A DNA stretch of 64,000 nt, from assembly GCF_000381885.1 (NCBI RefSeq), contig NZ_KB907209.1, forward strand, positions 144,737 to 208,736, written 5' to 3'. The notes below the pieces were generated by a model. That model had not been told where the DNA came from and did no database searches. It was given only the letters and a program-made list of their open reading frames with translations. Within the stretch, counting starts at the first letter, position 1. Each line of letters starts with the position of its first letter. This DNA is from Actinomadura atramentaria DSM 43919. GTDB taxonomy: Bacteria; Actinomycetota; Actinomycetes; Streptosporangiales; Streptosporangiaceae. Made by a program: the position numbers and the translations under genes. Shown here one piece after another: positions 33,298 to 41,163 of this stretch.

Positions 33298-33885
33298 CTA
33301 GAAGCACTCGTCGCCGAGCTTCATGCTCAGGTTCTTGAGCTTGAAGGTTCCGGCGGTGGTCGCCCACGCGACCTGGTGGACCTTGGTCAGCGAGACGTGC
33401 GTCGCCTGCTGGCCGAACATGCCCGCCGAGCCCTTGACGGGGCCCTGGTCGAGCGTGCTGGCGTCGCGGCCGATCTCGATGTTGCTGAACTCCGCGTCGG
33501 CGTCGAGCTGCTCGACGTCCAGCACGAGGTCGGTGGCCTCGACGGGCTCCTTGCCGGTGCCCGCGGTGAGGCGCAGCGTGAACGGGCCGACCTTCACCGA
33601 CTGGCACATGTCGCGGATCGTGGCGTTCTTGATGCCGGAGATCTGGACGGGGTGCTGCTTGCCGTCCTTGCTCTGGTCGGCGCCGCCGTACTGGACGAAG
33701 CCGTCGCCCTCCAGCGACGCGGCGCTGACCTTGAAGCTGCCGCCGGAGACGGCGAAGGACGAGGCGATGGCGCCCTGGCCCGTCATGAAGACGAGCGCGC
33801 CCGCGCCGATCGCGGCCGGCGCGGCGAGGGCGGCGAACCGCCGCCAGCGGACCCGGCCGAGGGACGCCGGGGTGGAGTCGGTCAT
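33298..33885 (-). CDS. DUF6230 family exported protein
   Basis: Protein of 195 aa with an N-terminal signal or membrane anchor preceded by arginines (VRWRRFAALAAPAAIGAGALVF). The mature part (FAVSGGSFKVSAASLEGDGF to KLKNLSMKLGDECF) is a beta-rich domain with two cysteines (DMCQ and DECF) that may pair. DUF6230 proteins are usual partners of DUF6114 proteins in actinomycetes and are of unknown function; older annotations as cholesterol esterase have no motif support here. ATG 33885 follows GGAGAG. The upstream region holds an inverted repeat at 33971-33984. Confidence 0.85.
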   Translation of the reverse strand: MTDSTPASLGRVRWRRFAALAAPAAIGAGALVFMTGQGAIASSFAVSGGSFKVSAASLEGDGFVQYGGADQSKDGKQHPVQISGIKNATIRDMCQSVKVGPFTLRLTAGTGKEPVEATDLVLDVEQLDADAEFSNIEIGRDASTLDQGPVKGSAGMFGQQATHVSLTKVHQVAWATTAGTFKLKNLSMKLGDECF

Positions 33886-33970
33886 GGGGCACTCTCCGTA
33901 CGAGGGGTTCGGTGTGCGGACACCGGTGATCGCCGTCACAAAAGGTGACGAACTCCTCGCAAGTTACCCT

Positions 33971-33984
33971 CAAGTACTTACTTG
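33971..33984. promoter_or_regulatory. Inverted repeat upstream of the DUF6230-DUF6114 operon
   Basis: CAAGTA, CT, TACTTG: six-base perfect arms with a two-base spacer, embedded in a wider repeat bounded by GCAAGT and ACTTGC (33959-33985). It lies about 90 bases upstream of the DUF6230 start in a locally AT-rich stretch, as expected for a TetR-type operator. No regulator gene is adjacent, so the binder would be encoded elsewhere. Confidence 0.5.
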
Positions 33985-34042
33985 CACCAAACGCGCGAAG
34001 GTAAAGAAATCTGGCCGCTGACCTGCGGGGACGTTCTGCAAT

Positions 34043-34063
34043 GCGGCGCGGGCCCCGCGCCGC
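34043..34063. terminator. GC-rich palindrome downstream of the stand-alone receiver gene
   Basis: GCGGCGCGGG, one base, and its exact reverse complement. It begins 18 bases beyond the stop of the minus-strand receiver gene and could terminate its transcript. Confidence 0.45.
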
Positions 34064-34080
34064 CGGGCCGCGGGCCGCCG

Positions 34081-34677
34081 TCAGGACGACAGCGTGCGGA
34101 CCGTCGTCCGCAGCTCCGCGACGTGCTCTTCGAGATCGTTCAGCGGGAGGTCCGCGCCCTTGGTCCGCAGCCGCGCCATCGCCGCCTCGACCTGCCCGAC
34201 CTGCCGCTGGAGCAGCGCGCAGATGTTCTCGCCGCCCTCGTCGGGCAGCGCGCGGCGCAGCAGCTCCGCGCGGCGGCGCACCTCCAGCTCGCGCCGGTGC
34301 ATCTCCACGAACACCGACACCTTCGCGCGCAGCAGCCACGGGTCGAACGGCTTGGTCAGGTAGTCGACCGCGCCCGCCGCGTAGCCGCGATAGACGTCGT
34401 CGCCCGCGTCGCCCGCCGCCGTCAGGAAGATGATCGGGACGTCCCGCGTCCGCGCCCGGCCCTTGATGTGCGCCGCCGTCTCGAAACCGTCCATGCCGGG
34501 CATCACGACGTCCAGGAGGATCACCGCGAACTCGTCGTTCAGCAGCTCCTTGAGCGCCGCGTGGCCGGAGTTCACCGCGACGACCTCGACCGGCAGGGCG
34601 TCGAGCACGGCGGTCAGCGCGACGAGGTTCTCGTCGCGGTCGTCCACGGCCAGGATCTTCGCGGAACTCGCCTGCAC
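34081..34677 (-). CDS. Stand-alone response regulator (receiver domain, CheY-like)
   Basis: Protein of 198 aa. Receiver domain at residues 7-125: acidic pair D12/D13, phospho-acceptor D56 in VILLDVVMPGMDGF, the Thr of FLTAAG and the Lys of YLTKPFDPW. The last 70 residues are helical (VEMHRRELEVRRRAELLRRA...) and do not form a DNA-binding domain, so output is by protein contact, as in receivers tied to hybrid kinases or sigma/anti-sigma switches. GTG 34677 is chosen because GGAGGACAAC precedes it. No partner kinase is adjacent. Confidence 0.88.
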   Translation of the reverse strand: MQASSAKILAVDDRDENLVALTAVLDALPVEVVAVNSGHAALKELLNDEFAVILLDVVMPGMDGFETAAHIKGRARTRDVPIIFLTAAGDAGDDVYRGYAAGAVDYLTKPFDPWLLRAKVSVFVEMHRRELEVRRRAELLRRALPDEGGENICALLQRQVGQVEAAMARLRTKGADLPLNDLEEHVAELRTTVRTLSS

Positions 34678-34766
34678 CGTTGTCCTCCGCGTGTCGGGGG
34701 CGTTCCTGCCGCGCCCCACCCTGTCATGTCAGCCGACCCGGCGACAGCCCGACGAGCGGCCGCGCC

Positions 34767-35432
34767 TCACGGCAGCCAGCCCGGCTTCACCAGTCCCGAC
34801 TCGTACGCCAGGACCACCAGTTGCGCGCGGTCCCGGGCACCCAATTTGATCATTGTCCTGCTCACGTGCGTCTTGGCGGTCGCCGGGCTGACCACGAGCC
34901 GGTCCGCGATCTCCTCGTTGCTCAGGCCCGTCCCGACCAGCGCCAGCACCTCGCGCTCGCGGCCGGTCAGCGCGGCGAGCCGTTGCGGGGGCACCGGTTC
35001 CTTCGCGCGCGCCGCGAACTCGGCGATGAGGCGGCGCGTGACGCCCGGCGACAGCAGCGCGTCCCCGCGCGCCGCCGCGCGGACGGCCGCGATCAGCTCG
35101 ACCGGCTCGGTGTCCTTCACCAGGAAGCCCGAGGCGCCGCCGCGCAGCGCGTCGAAGACGTACTCGTCCAGCTCGAACGTCGTCAGGACGACGACGCGCA
35201 CGTTCGCGCAGCTCTCGTCCGCGACGATGCGGCGGGTCGCCGCGAGGCCGTCCGAACCGGGCATCCGGACGTCCATCAGCAGCACGTCGGGGCGGAGGCG
35301 GCGGGCCAGCTCGACGGCCTCGTCGCCGGTCCCGGCCTCGCCGACGACCTCGACGCCGTCCTGCGCGTCCAGCAGCGCCCGGAACCCGGCGCGCACCAGC
35401 GCCTGGTCGTCGGCCAGCACGACCCTGATCAC
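34767..35432 (-). CDS. NarL/FixJ-type response regulator
   Basis: Response regulator of 221 aa: receiver with D8/D9 and phospho-acceptor D54 (VLLMDVRMPGSDG), and a LuxR-type helix-turn-helix at about 155-215 (LTGREREVLALVGTGLSNEE, VSPATAKTHVSRTMIKLGAR). GTG 35432 follows GGGAGG at good spacing. The natural partner is the HisKA_3 kinase at 37019-38245, same strand, but roughly 1.6 kb of other genes now lies between them; in most actinomycetes such pairs are adjacent. Confidence 0.92.
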   Translation of the reverse strand: MIRVVLADDQALVRAGFRALLDAQDGVEVVGEAGTGDEAVELARRLRPDVLLMDVRMPGSDGLAATRRIVADESCANVRVVVLTTFELDEYVFDALRGGASGFLVKDTEPVELIAAVRAAARGDALLSPGVTRRLIAEFAARAKEPVPPQRLAALTGREREVLALVGTGLSNEEIADRLVVSPATAKTHVSRTMIKLGARDRAQLVVLAYESGLVKPGWLP

Positions 35433-35581
35433 GCGACCTCCCACCCGTCTACCCCTCCAACGCCCGGAAACCCCCACCCGCTCCCAATTCCCCCAACGGA
35501 TTCCGCACCCGAGTGACAATGCGCCCCTTGGCCTCCCCTTGGGCTGTGTGTTACCGGGCAGTTACCGTTAGTGTTCGGTGC

Positions 35582-36472
35582 GTGCCCTCCATCGAGCACG
35601 AACTCCCGCTGGAGTTCGTCCGCACCCAGCCGCGCTTCGCCCCCGACCTGCTGCGCGCCGTCTTCGGCGTCGCGACGCCCGACGCGCCCGCCGTCCTCGG
35701 CTCCGAGTCCTTCGCCGAAACCGGCCCCGCCGAACTGCGCTGCGACGCGACCGTCCTCCTCGGCGACCCCGCCGCACCGGAACTCGGCATCATCGTCGAG
35801 GCCCAGACCGCCTACGCGCGCCGCAAGACGTTCAGCTGGCCCGCGTACCTGTCCACGCTCCGTGCCCGCCACGAGTGCCCCGTGACGCTGCTCGTGCTGT
35901 GCCCCGACGAGACGACCGCGCGCCGCTGCGGCGAGCCCATCGCGATGGGCCACCCCGGCTGGGTCCTCGAACCGCTCGCCGTCTGGCCCGGCCGCATCCC
36001 GCCCGTCACCGACCGGTCCGAGGCCCGCGAGCACCCCGAAGTCGCGCTCTTCGGCGCATTGGCCCTCCTCCGGACCCCCGCCGACGACGCCCGTGCGCGC
36101 GAGGTGATCCGCTGCCTCCCCGAAGCGATCGACGCCGTCGACCGCGACCTGGGCGCGGCCTACTATGACTACGTCGGGTCGCGTTTTCCCGCTGCCGCCA
36201 AGAAGCTCCTGGAGGAGACCTTGAAGCTCGACGACTACCAGTGGCAGAGCGAGTTCGCCCGGAACCACCGCTCCGAGGGCCGTGCGGAGGGGCGTGCGGA
36301 AGGCCGCGCGGAAGGCCAGGCGCAGTCGGTTCTCGCCATCTTGGCGACTCGGGGGATCGCGGTCCCTGACTGGGCACGGGAACGGATCACGGCCGGTACG
36401 GACGGCGACGAGCTGCGCCGCTGGGTTCAGCGTGCCGTCGTGGTCGACGGCATCGACGAACTCTTCCGGTGA
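35582..36472 (+). CDS. Rpn-like PD-(D/E)XK nuclease family protein
   Basis: Protein of 296 aa. The N-terminal 130 residues have the layout of a PD-(D/E)XK nuclease of the Rpn/transposase-like type: CDATVLLGDP, then the strand LGIIVEAQTAYARRKTFSWP with the E-x-Q signature. The C-terminus carries tandem EGRA repeats (12-bp DNA units) that join to a small helical domain, QSVLAILATRGIAVPDW to DGIDELFR. Such Glu-Gly-Arg-Ala linkers are typical of this family. GTG 35582 has a -10-like TAGTGT 7 bases upstream, suggesting leaderless mRNA. It lies between the two genes of a two-component pair and looks inserted. Confidence 0.7.
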   Translation: MPSIEHELPLEFVRTQPRFAPDLLRAVFGVATPDAPAVLGSESFAETGPAELRCDATVLLGDPAAPELGIIVEAQTAYARRKTFSWPAYLSTLRARHECPVTLLVLCPDETTARRCGEPIAMGHPGWVLEPLAVWPGRIPPVTDRSEAREHPEVALFGALALLRTPADDARAREVIRCLPEAIDAVDRDLGAAYYDYVGSRFPAAAKKLLEETLKLDDYQWQSEFARNHRSEGRAEGRAEGRAEGQAQSVLAILATRGIAVPDWARERITAGTDGDELRRWVQRAVVVDGIDELFR

Positions 36473-36473
36473 C

Positions 36474-36713
36474 GTGGACCTGCGCAACCATCAGTGGCAG
36501 AGCGACTTCGCGCTGAAGCACCGTGCGGAGGGCCGTGCGGAGGGCCGTGCGGAGGGTCAGGCGCGCGTGATTCTCGTGGTGCTCGCGACGCGCGGTATCA
36601 CCGTTCCGTCCTGGGCGCGGGCGCGGATCTCGGCCTGCACCGACGGCACTGAGCTGGACCGCTGGGTCTCGCGCGCGGTCGTGGTCGAGAGCGTGGAGGA
36701 CCTCTTCGCCTGA
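36474..36713 (+). pseudogene. Duplicated 3' fragment of the Rpn-like gene
   Basis: A 79-codon frame beginning directly at the stop of the full gene. It repeats that gene's last part: NHQWQSDFALKHRAEG against DYQWQSEFARNHRSEG, then EGRA repeats, VVLATRGITVPSWARARI and VVVESVEDLFA. The nuclease domain is absent. It is probably a relic of a tandem duplication or a spare C-terminal cassette. GTG 36474 could serve as a start by coupling, so a small protein cannot be excluded. Confidence 0.7.
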
Positions 36714-36717
36714 CCGC

Positions 36718-36990
36718 TCAGAGCAGGTGCGGGGCGCGGTAGGGATACGGGCGTTCGCGGGGGAGCAGCGCGGCGGCGCGGGCGGTGTGCCCGTCGCGGA
36801 CGAGCGGGTCGACCTTGCGGACGAGCAGCGTCAGGTCGGTGATCTCGCGGACCTACTCGTCGGCGTATCGGTCGATCACGTGGCGGCTGTTACCGACCTG
36901 GATGCTGCGCGCGCCGCGCAGGGGCCGCTCGGGGGTCCCACTGGACGTGGACCGCCGCGTGCCAGAACGCCGCTCGTGGGGCTGGATGCG
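36718..36990 (-). pseudogene. Decayed gene fragment of unknown family
   Basis: On the minus strand the stretch ends with VREITDLTLLVRKVDPLVRD and then GHTARAAALLPRERPYPYRA before a stop at 36718. Just before it, the frame reads RHVIDRYADE and then an in-frame TAG; further upstream a protein-like string (AAFWHAAVHVQWDP) is in another frame. This looks like one gene broken by a nonsense mutation and a frameshift, truncated at its 5' end near the kinase gene. I do not recognise the family. Confidence 0.55.
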
Positions 36991-37018
36991 GTCACGGTGG
37001 CGCGGCGGGCAACGGGTT

Positions 37019-38245
37019 TCAGGGGGCGGGCAGGGTCGCCTCGACGCGGAAGCCGCCGTGCGGGCCCGGAGCGGCGCGGAACGTCCCGCCGAGTGCGGTG
37101 GCGCGTTCCCGCATCCCGAGGAGGCCGCTGCCCGCGGGCGGGTCGTTGAGCGGGGACGGACCCCGGCCGTCGTCGGTGACGCGCACATCCACGGCGTCGG
37201 CGCCGTAGGCGAGGGACACGTCCACCTTGACGGGCGGCGGGCCCGCGTGGCGGGTGACGTTGGTCAACGACTCCTGGATGATTCGGAACGCCGCGAGATC
37301 GGCTCCGGCGGGGAGCGGGCGCGGGGCGCCGCGCGTGCGCGTCGTGACGTCCAGCCCGGCGGCGCGGGCGCGGGAGACCAGGTCGTCCAGCAGCGCCAGC
37401 CCGGCGGTCGGGGCGCGCGGGGCGGGCTCGCCGTCCGCGCGCAGCGCGCCGATCACCGAGCGCATCTCGGTGAGCGCCTCCTTGCTGGCCTCCTTGATGG
37501 CGGCGAGCGCGCCGCGCGCCTCCTCGGGGTCGTCGTCCAGGAGGTGCAGGGCCACGCCCGCCCGGACGTTGATCATCGAGATGTTGTGCGCGAGGACGTC
37601 GTGCAGCTCCCGCGCCATCCGCAGCCGCTCGTCGCTCGCGCGGCGGCGGGCCTCCTCGGCGCGCGTGCGGGCGGCGGCGGCCGCGCGCTGCGCCGTCGCG
37701 CGGAGCAGCTCCCCGGTGACGAGCGCGACCAGCACCCAGCCGACCGAGCCCGCCGTGCCGTCCAGACCCGGCCGGTCGACGGGGAACAGCGCGCCGGTGT
37801 GCCCGCGCTCGGCCGTGTCGACGCCGATGAGCGTCGTTAGCGAGAGGTACCCGGCGAGGAACGCCGCCGACCCCGCCCACGCGACCGTCCGGCGTCCCGC
37901 CGTGACCGCCGCGACGATCGCCGCCAGCGCCGACAGCATCACCGGGCCGTACGTATAGGCCCGCAGCAGATACAGCACGGTCACCGCGCCGACCGCGGCG
38001 GCGACCCGGACCGGCGCGCGGCGGCGCAGGAGCAGGACGGCCGGCCCCGCCGCGAGCAGCGCGACGCCGAGCGGGTCCAGCGGCGTGAACGGCGCGCGCG
38101 CCTCGTGCCACGGCCCGCTCTGCCGCTGCGCCGCGAACGAGCCGGCGACCTGGACGACGAGCAGCACCGCCGGGACGGCCCACACGGGCCACCGCCACGG
38201 CGCGGGGAACCGCCGCGCGCCCGCCGTCTCGTCCATGCCCGCCAC
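37019..38245 (-). CDS. Sensor histidine kinase (HisKA_3, NarX/DesK type)
   Basis: Kinase of 408 aa: several membrane helices in the first 190 residues (WAVPAVLLVVQVAGSFAA; LGVALLAAGPAVLLLRR; a helix pair near LYLLRAYTYGPVMLSALAAI), then the HisKA_3 box with H215 (RMARELHDVLAHNISMINV), and a HATPase domain with N-box FRIIQESLTNVTRHA and G-boxes DDGRGPSPL and GSGLLGMRERA. It pairs by type with the NarL-like regulator at 34767-35432. A second ATG three codons downstream is equally possible. Confidence 0.92.
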   Translation of the reverse strand: MAGMDETAGARRFPAPWRWPVWAVPAVLLVVQVAGSFAAQRQSGPWHEARAPFTPLDPLGVALLAAGPAVLLLRRRAPVRVAAAVGAVTVLYLLRAYTYGPVMLSALAAIVAAVTAGRRTVAWAGSAAFLAGYLSLTTLIGVDTAERGHTGALFPVDRPGLDGTAGSVGWVLVALVTGELLRATAQRAAAAARTRAEEARRRASDERLRMARELHDVLAHNISMINVRAGVALHLLDDDPEEARGALAAIKEASKEALTEMRSVIGALRADGEPAPRAPTAGLALLDDLVSRARAAGLDVTTRTRGAPRPLPAGADLAAFRIIQESLTNVTRHAGPPPVKVDVSLAYGADAVDVRVTDDGRGPSPLNDPPAGSGLLGMRERATALGGTFRAAPGPHGGFRVEATLPAP

Positions 38246-38376
38246 GGTACGGCCGCGCGGGCGGCGCGCGGATCAGCCCGGGGGCTGCTTCGCGGATACG
38301 CCGCGCGGCGTACGGGCGGCGCGCGTCGAGAGATCGAACGGTCCGTCTATCGCCGCGCCGGTGGCACAATCGGTGC

Positions 38377-38928
38377 GTGAACGCGCGACCGGGACCTCGC
38401 GAACGGCTGCTCGACGCGGCCCGCGACCTCACCTACGAGCAGGGCGTCCATGTCGGCGTGGACGCGATCCTCAAGCGGGCGGACGTCGCGCGGCGGTCGC
38501 TCTACCAGCACTTCGGCGGCAAGGACGGGCTGATCACCGAGGTGCTGCGCGTCTCCGGCGGCGCGGAGCGGTACCGGCGCGCGATGCGGTCGGCGGGGGA
38601 CGATCCGCGCGCCCGCGTCCTCGCCGTCTTCGACGCGCTGGAGGACATCACGACGCGGCCGGACTTCCACGGTTGCCGCTACACGGCGGCGGAACTGGCC
38701 ATCACCGATCCCGGGCATCCCGCGCACGCCGAGATCCGCGCGTTCAAGGAAGACCTGCACGCGCTGTTCGCGGGCGAGCTGACGCGGTCCGGGCACCCCG
38801 ATCCGGAGTTCGGCGCGAACCAGCTCGTCGTCCTGGTGGACGGGGTCCTCGCGCACGCCGTCACGCGCCCCGGCGCGCACCCCGCGCTGGCCGCCCGCCG
38901 CCTCGCCGAAACGGTCCTGGACGGCTGA
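38377..38928 (+). CDS. TetR family transcriptional regulator
   Basis: Regulator of 183 aa. DNA-binding domain RERLLDAARDLTYEQGVHVG, ILKRADVARRSLYQHFGGKD; the C-terminal domain includes FHGCRYTAAELAITDPGHPAH, typical of the TetR branch close to LfrR/YjgJ. The start is GTG 38377 with a CACAAT -10-like hexamer seven bases upstream, which suggests leaderless transcription. The neighbours do not reveal a target gene. Confidence 0.88.
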   Translation: MNARPGPRERLLDAARDLTYEQGVHVGVDAILKRADVARRSLYQHFGGKDGLITEVLRVSGGAERYRRAMRSAGDDPRARVLAVFDALEDITTRPDFHGCRYTAAELAITDPGHPAHAEIRAFKEDLHALFAGELTRSGHPDPEFGANQLVVLVDGVLAHAVTRPGAHPALAARRLAETVLDG

Positions 38929-38940
38929 CCGCCCGGCTCA

Positions 38941-39055
38941 GCCGAGCCGTTCCCGACGCTGACGAGCCCGTGCCGCGCGGCCTCGATGACCGCCTCCCGC
39001 TGCGAGCGGACGCCGAGCTTGTTCAGAACGCTCTGCACATGGCTGCGCGCGGCGC
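38941..39055 (-). pseudogene. Truncated LuxR-type helix-turn-helix remnant
   Basis: The minus strand encodes SHVQSVLNKLGVRSQREAVI and then EAARHGLVSVGNGSAE: the last two helices of a NarL/LuxR DNA-binding domain and a tail. Nothing of the receiver or the first HTH helices precedes it, and the frame then runs into sequence of poor quality. It is the 3' remnant of a lost response regulator or LuxR gene, between two TetR genes. Confidence 0.6.
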
Positions 39056-39134
39056 GGCGCGCTCGGCGCCGGGCGCGCCCGGCCCGTCCTCGCGGTGCGC
39101 CACAATGAGAGGCCACCGCGAGGAGACAACCCCA

Positions 39135-39797
39135 ATGACCGAGCCGGACGCGCACAGCAGCGCGCACAGCACCGGTGCGCAGATGCGCATCACCGTCACC
39201 CGCAGCCTCTCCCGGGACCAGCAGGCCCGCCGGGAACGGCTCATCGGGGCGGCCCGCGACCTGGCCGAGGAGGGCGGCTACCCGGCCGTCACCATGCACG
39301 ACGTCGCGGACCGCGCGGGCGTCGCGCGCGCGACCGTCTACCGGTACTTCGCCACGAAGGACCACCTGCTCACCGAGGTCGCGGGCGCGTGGGCGCGCAG
39401 CGTCATCGACGGCCTGGACGCGGGCGCCGGGCCGTCGTTCGGCGACGCGCTCGGCGACACGCCCGTCGAGCGGCTGTCGGCGCTGCTGGAGCGGATCGTG
39501 TTCGTCGCCGCCGACAACCTGACGCTCGCGTCCGCGATCGTGCAGGCGGCGACGTCCGACGACCCGAGCGTCGACGAGGCCCGCACCGAACTGTTCCTCT
39601 ACCTGCGCGACCGGCTGTCCGCGGCGATCGGCGACCCCGTCCCCGAGCGCGACGACGTCGAGGTCGTGCTCGGGCACGTGCTGCTCGCCGCGCTCGTCAG
39701 CCTGACGTCGCTGCGCCGCCCGCCGGACGAGGTCGGCGCGCTCGTGCGCACTTCGGGGCGGCTCGTGCTGCGCGGGGCGTTCGCCGCCGCGCCCTGA
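39135..39797 (+). CDS. TetR family regulator (KstR-like N-terminus)
   Basis: Regulator of 220 aa. The DNA-binding part, LSRDQQARRERLIGAARDLA, EGGYPAVTMHDVADRAGVAR and ATVYRYFATKDHLL, resembles the KstR branch that controls sterol/lipid catabolism in actinobacteria, though that link is only by sequence flavour. ATG 39135 is preceded by GAGGAGACA. A symmetric element (TTGTCA, six bases, TGACAA) lies just after its stop, in front of the PucR-type gene. Confidence 0.85.
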   Translation: MTEPDAHSSAHSTGAQMRITVTRSLSRDQQARRERLIGAARDLAEEGGYPAVTMHDVADRAGVARATVYRYFATKDHLLTEVAGAWARSVIDGLDAGAGPSFGDALGDTPVERLSALLERIVFVAADNLTLASAIVQAATSDDPSVDEARTELFLYLRDRLSAAIGDPVPERDDVEVVLGHVLLAALVSLTSLRRPPDEVGALVRTSGRLVLRGAFAAAP

Positions 39798-39804
39798 GCG
39801 GCAC

Positions 39805-39822
39805 TTGTCATCCCGTTGACAA
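39805..39822. promoter_or_regulatory. Inverted repeat upstream of the PucR-type regulator gene
   Basis: TTGTCA, six bases, TGACAA: perfect six-base arms. The right arm also overlaps a consensus -35 hexamer TTGACA at 39816-39821. It lies about 100 bases upstream of the PucR-type start and could be the operator of the preceding TetR protein or of the PucR protein itself. Confidence 0.4.
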
Positions 39823-39924
39823 CACCGGCGGCCTAATGCGTCGGTGAGACCGCAGCCTCCGCGCAACGGCGCGGGTACCGTCCCTCGCAGCCCCGGACCC
39901 ACGAAGGGGCGGGAGGTGCCGACG

Positions 39925-41160
39925 GTGACGATGTCGATCGAGGAGCGGTCGCCGCTCAAGCCCTGGGTGGGCGTGCCCGGTGAGATCTCCGAGCTGTTCC
40001 GCCCGCATCTGGACGGGCTGGCCGAGGAGATGATCGAGGAGATCCTGGCCGGCGTCCCCGAGTACGCGCGCCCGCAGGACGAGGAGTACGCGCGGCTCGT
40101 CCGGCTCGCGGTCGAGGGCGCGCTGCGCCAGTTCGTCGACCTGATCATGGACCCGGACAGCTCCTGGGAGCCCGTCGCGGCCGTCTACCGGGAGATCGGC
40201 TGGGCGGAGGCGCGCGAGGGGCGCAGCCTGGACGTGCTGCAGACGTCGCTGCGGCTCGGCGCGCGCGTCGCGTGGCGGCGGCTGGCCGCCGAATCGGAGC
40301 GGTACAACATCTCCCGGCGGACGCTCGCGAGCATCGCCGAGGGCATCTTCGCGTTCCTCGACGAGATCGCCCGCGCCGCCACCGAGGGCTACACCAAGGC
40401 CCGCGAGCAGGAGGCGGGCGAGCTGGAGCACCGCCGCCGCCGGCTGCTGGACCTGCTGCTCGCCGAGCCCGCCGCCGCGCCGCAGGCCGTCGCGGACCTG
40501 GCGCGGCTCGCGCAGTGGCGGGTGCCGCGCACCGTCGCGGCGGTCGTGCTGCACGAGCGGAGCGGGGAGACGTTCTCGCACCCGTCGCTGCCGCCGGACG
40601 TGCTGGCCGACCTGAACCGGCGCGAGCCGTGCCTGCTCGTCCCCGACCCGGACGGGCCCGGCCGGGCGCGGATGCTGGAGGGCGCGCTGCGCGACTGGGT
40701 CGCGGCGATGGGCCCGACCGTCCGCGTCGAGGACGCCGCCAAGTCGATGCGCTGGGCGCGCGAGGCGCTGCCGCTGGCGCGGCGCGGCGTGCTGCCGTCC
40801 GAGGGCCTGGTCCGGTGCGCCGACCACATGCCGACGCTGGTCGTCTTCAAGGACGAGGAACTGGTCCGCGCGGTCGCCGAACTGCGGCTCGCGCCGCTGC
40901 GCGGCGTCCGGCCGCGGCACCGCGAGCGGCTGGTGCGGACGCTGCTGTCGTGCCTGCAGAACGGGTTCAACGCCACCGAGGTCGCGGCGCGGCTGCACGT
41001 CCACCCGCAGACGGTCCGGTACCGCCTCCACCAGTTGGAGGAGCTGTTCGGCGAGCAGCTCTACGACCCGGAGACGCGGCTGGAGATGGAGATGGTCCTG
41101 ACGGTGTGGCTGAACGGGCCGGACGCCGCGCGCGACGCCGAGGCGGACGCGCGCGACTGA
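39925..41160 (+). CDS. PucR/CdaR-type transcriptional regulator
   Basis: Regulator of about 411 aa. An N-terminal helical domain (ISELFRPHLDGLAEEMIEEI to EIARAATEGYTKAREQEAGE) of the RsbR_N/DUF-like type is followed by a GGDEF-like fold region, and at the C-terminus the PucR helix-turn-helix: LVRTLLSCLQNGFNATEVAA, RLHVHPQTVRYRLHQLEELF. Such proteins activate catabolic or differentiation genes. GTG 39925 is eight bases from GGGAGG; ATG 39931 is an alternative. It converges with the orphan ATPase gene, three bases apart. Confidence 0.88.
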   Translation: MTMSIEERSPLKPWVGVPGEISELFRPHLDGLAEEMIEEILAGVPEYARPQDEEYARLVRLAVEGALRQFVDLIMDPDSSWEPVAAVYREIGWAEAREGRSLDVLQTSLRLGARVAWRRLAAESERYNISRRTLASIAEGIFAFLDEIARAATEGYTKAREQEAGELEHRRRRLLDLLLAEPAAAPQAVADLARLAQWRVPRTVAAVVLHERSGETFSHPSLPPDVLADLNRREPCLLVPDPDGPGRARMLEGALRDWVAAMGPTVRVEDAAKSMRWAREALPLARRGVLPSEGLVRCADHMPTLVVFKDEELVRAVAELRLAPLRGVRPRHRERLVRTLLSCLQNGFNATEVAARLHVHPQTVRYRLHQLEELFGEQLYDPETRLEMEMVLTVWLNGPDAARDAEADARD

Positions 41161-41163
41161 GCG

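Noticed and set aside
36282..36610. Insertion sequence around the Rpn-like genes
   Set aside because: No terminal inverted repeats or target duplication seen; repeats are 12-bp coding units of the EGRA linker.
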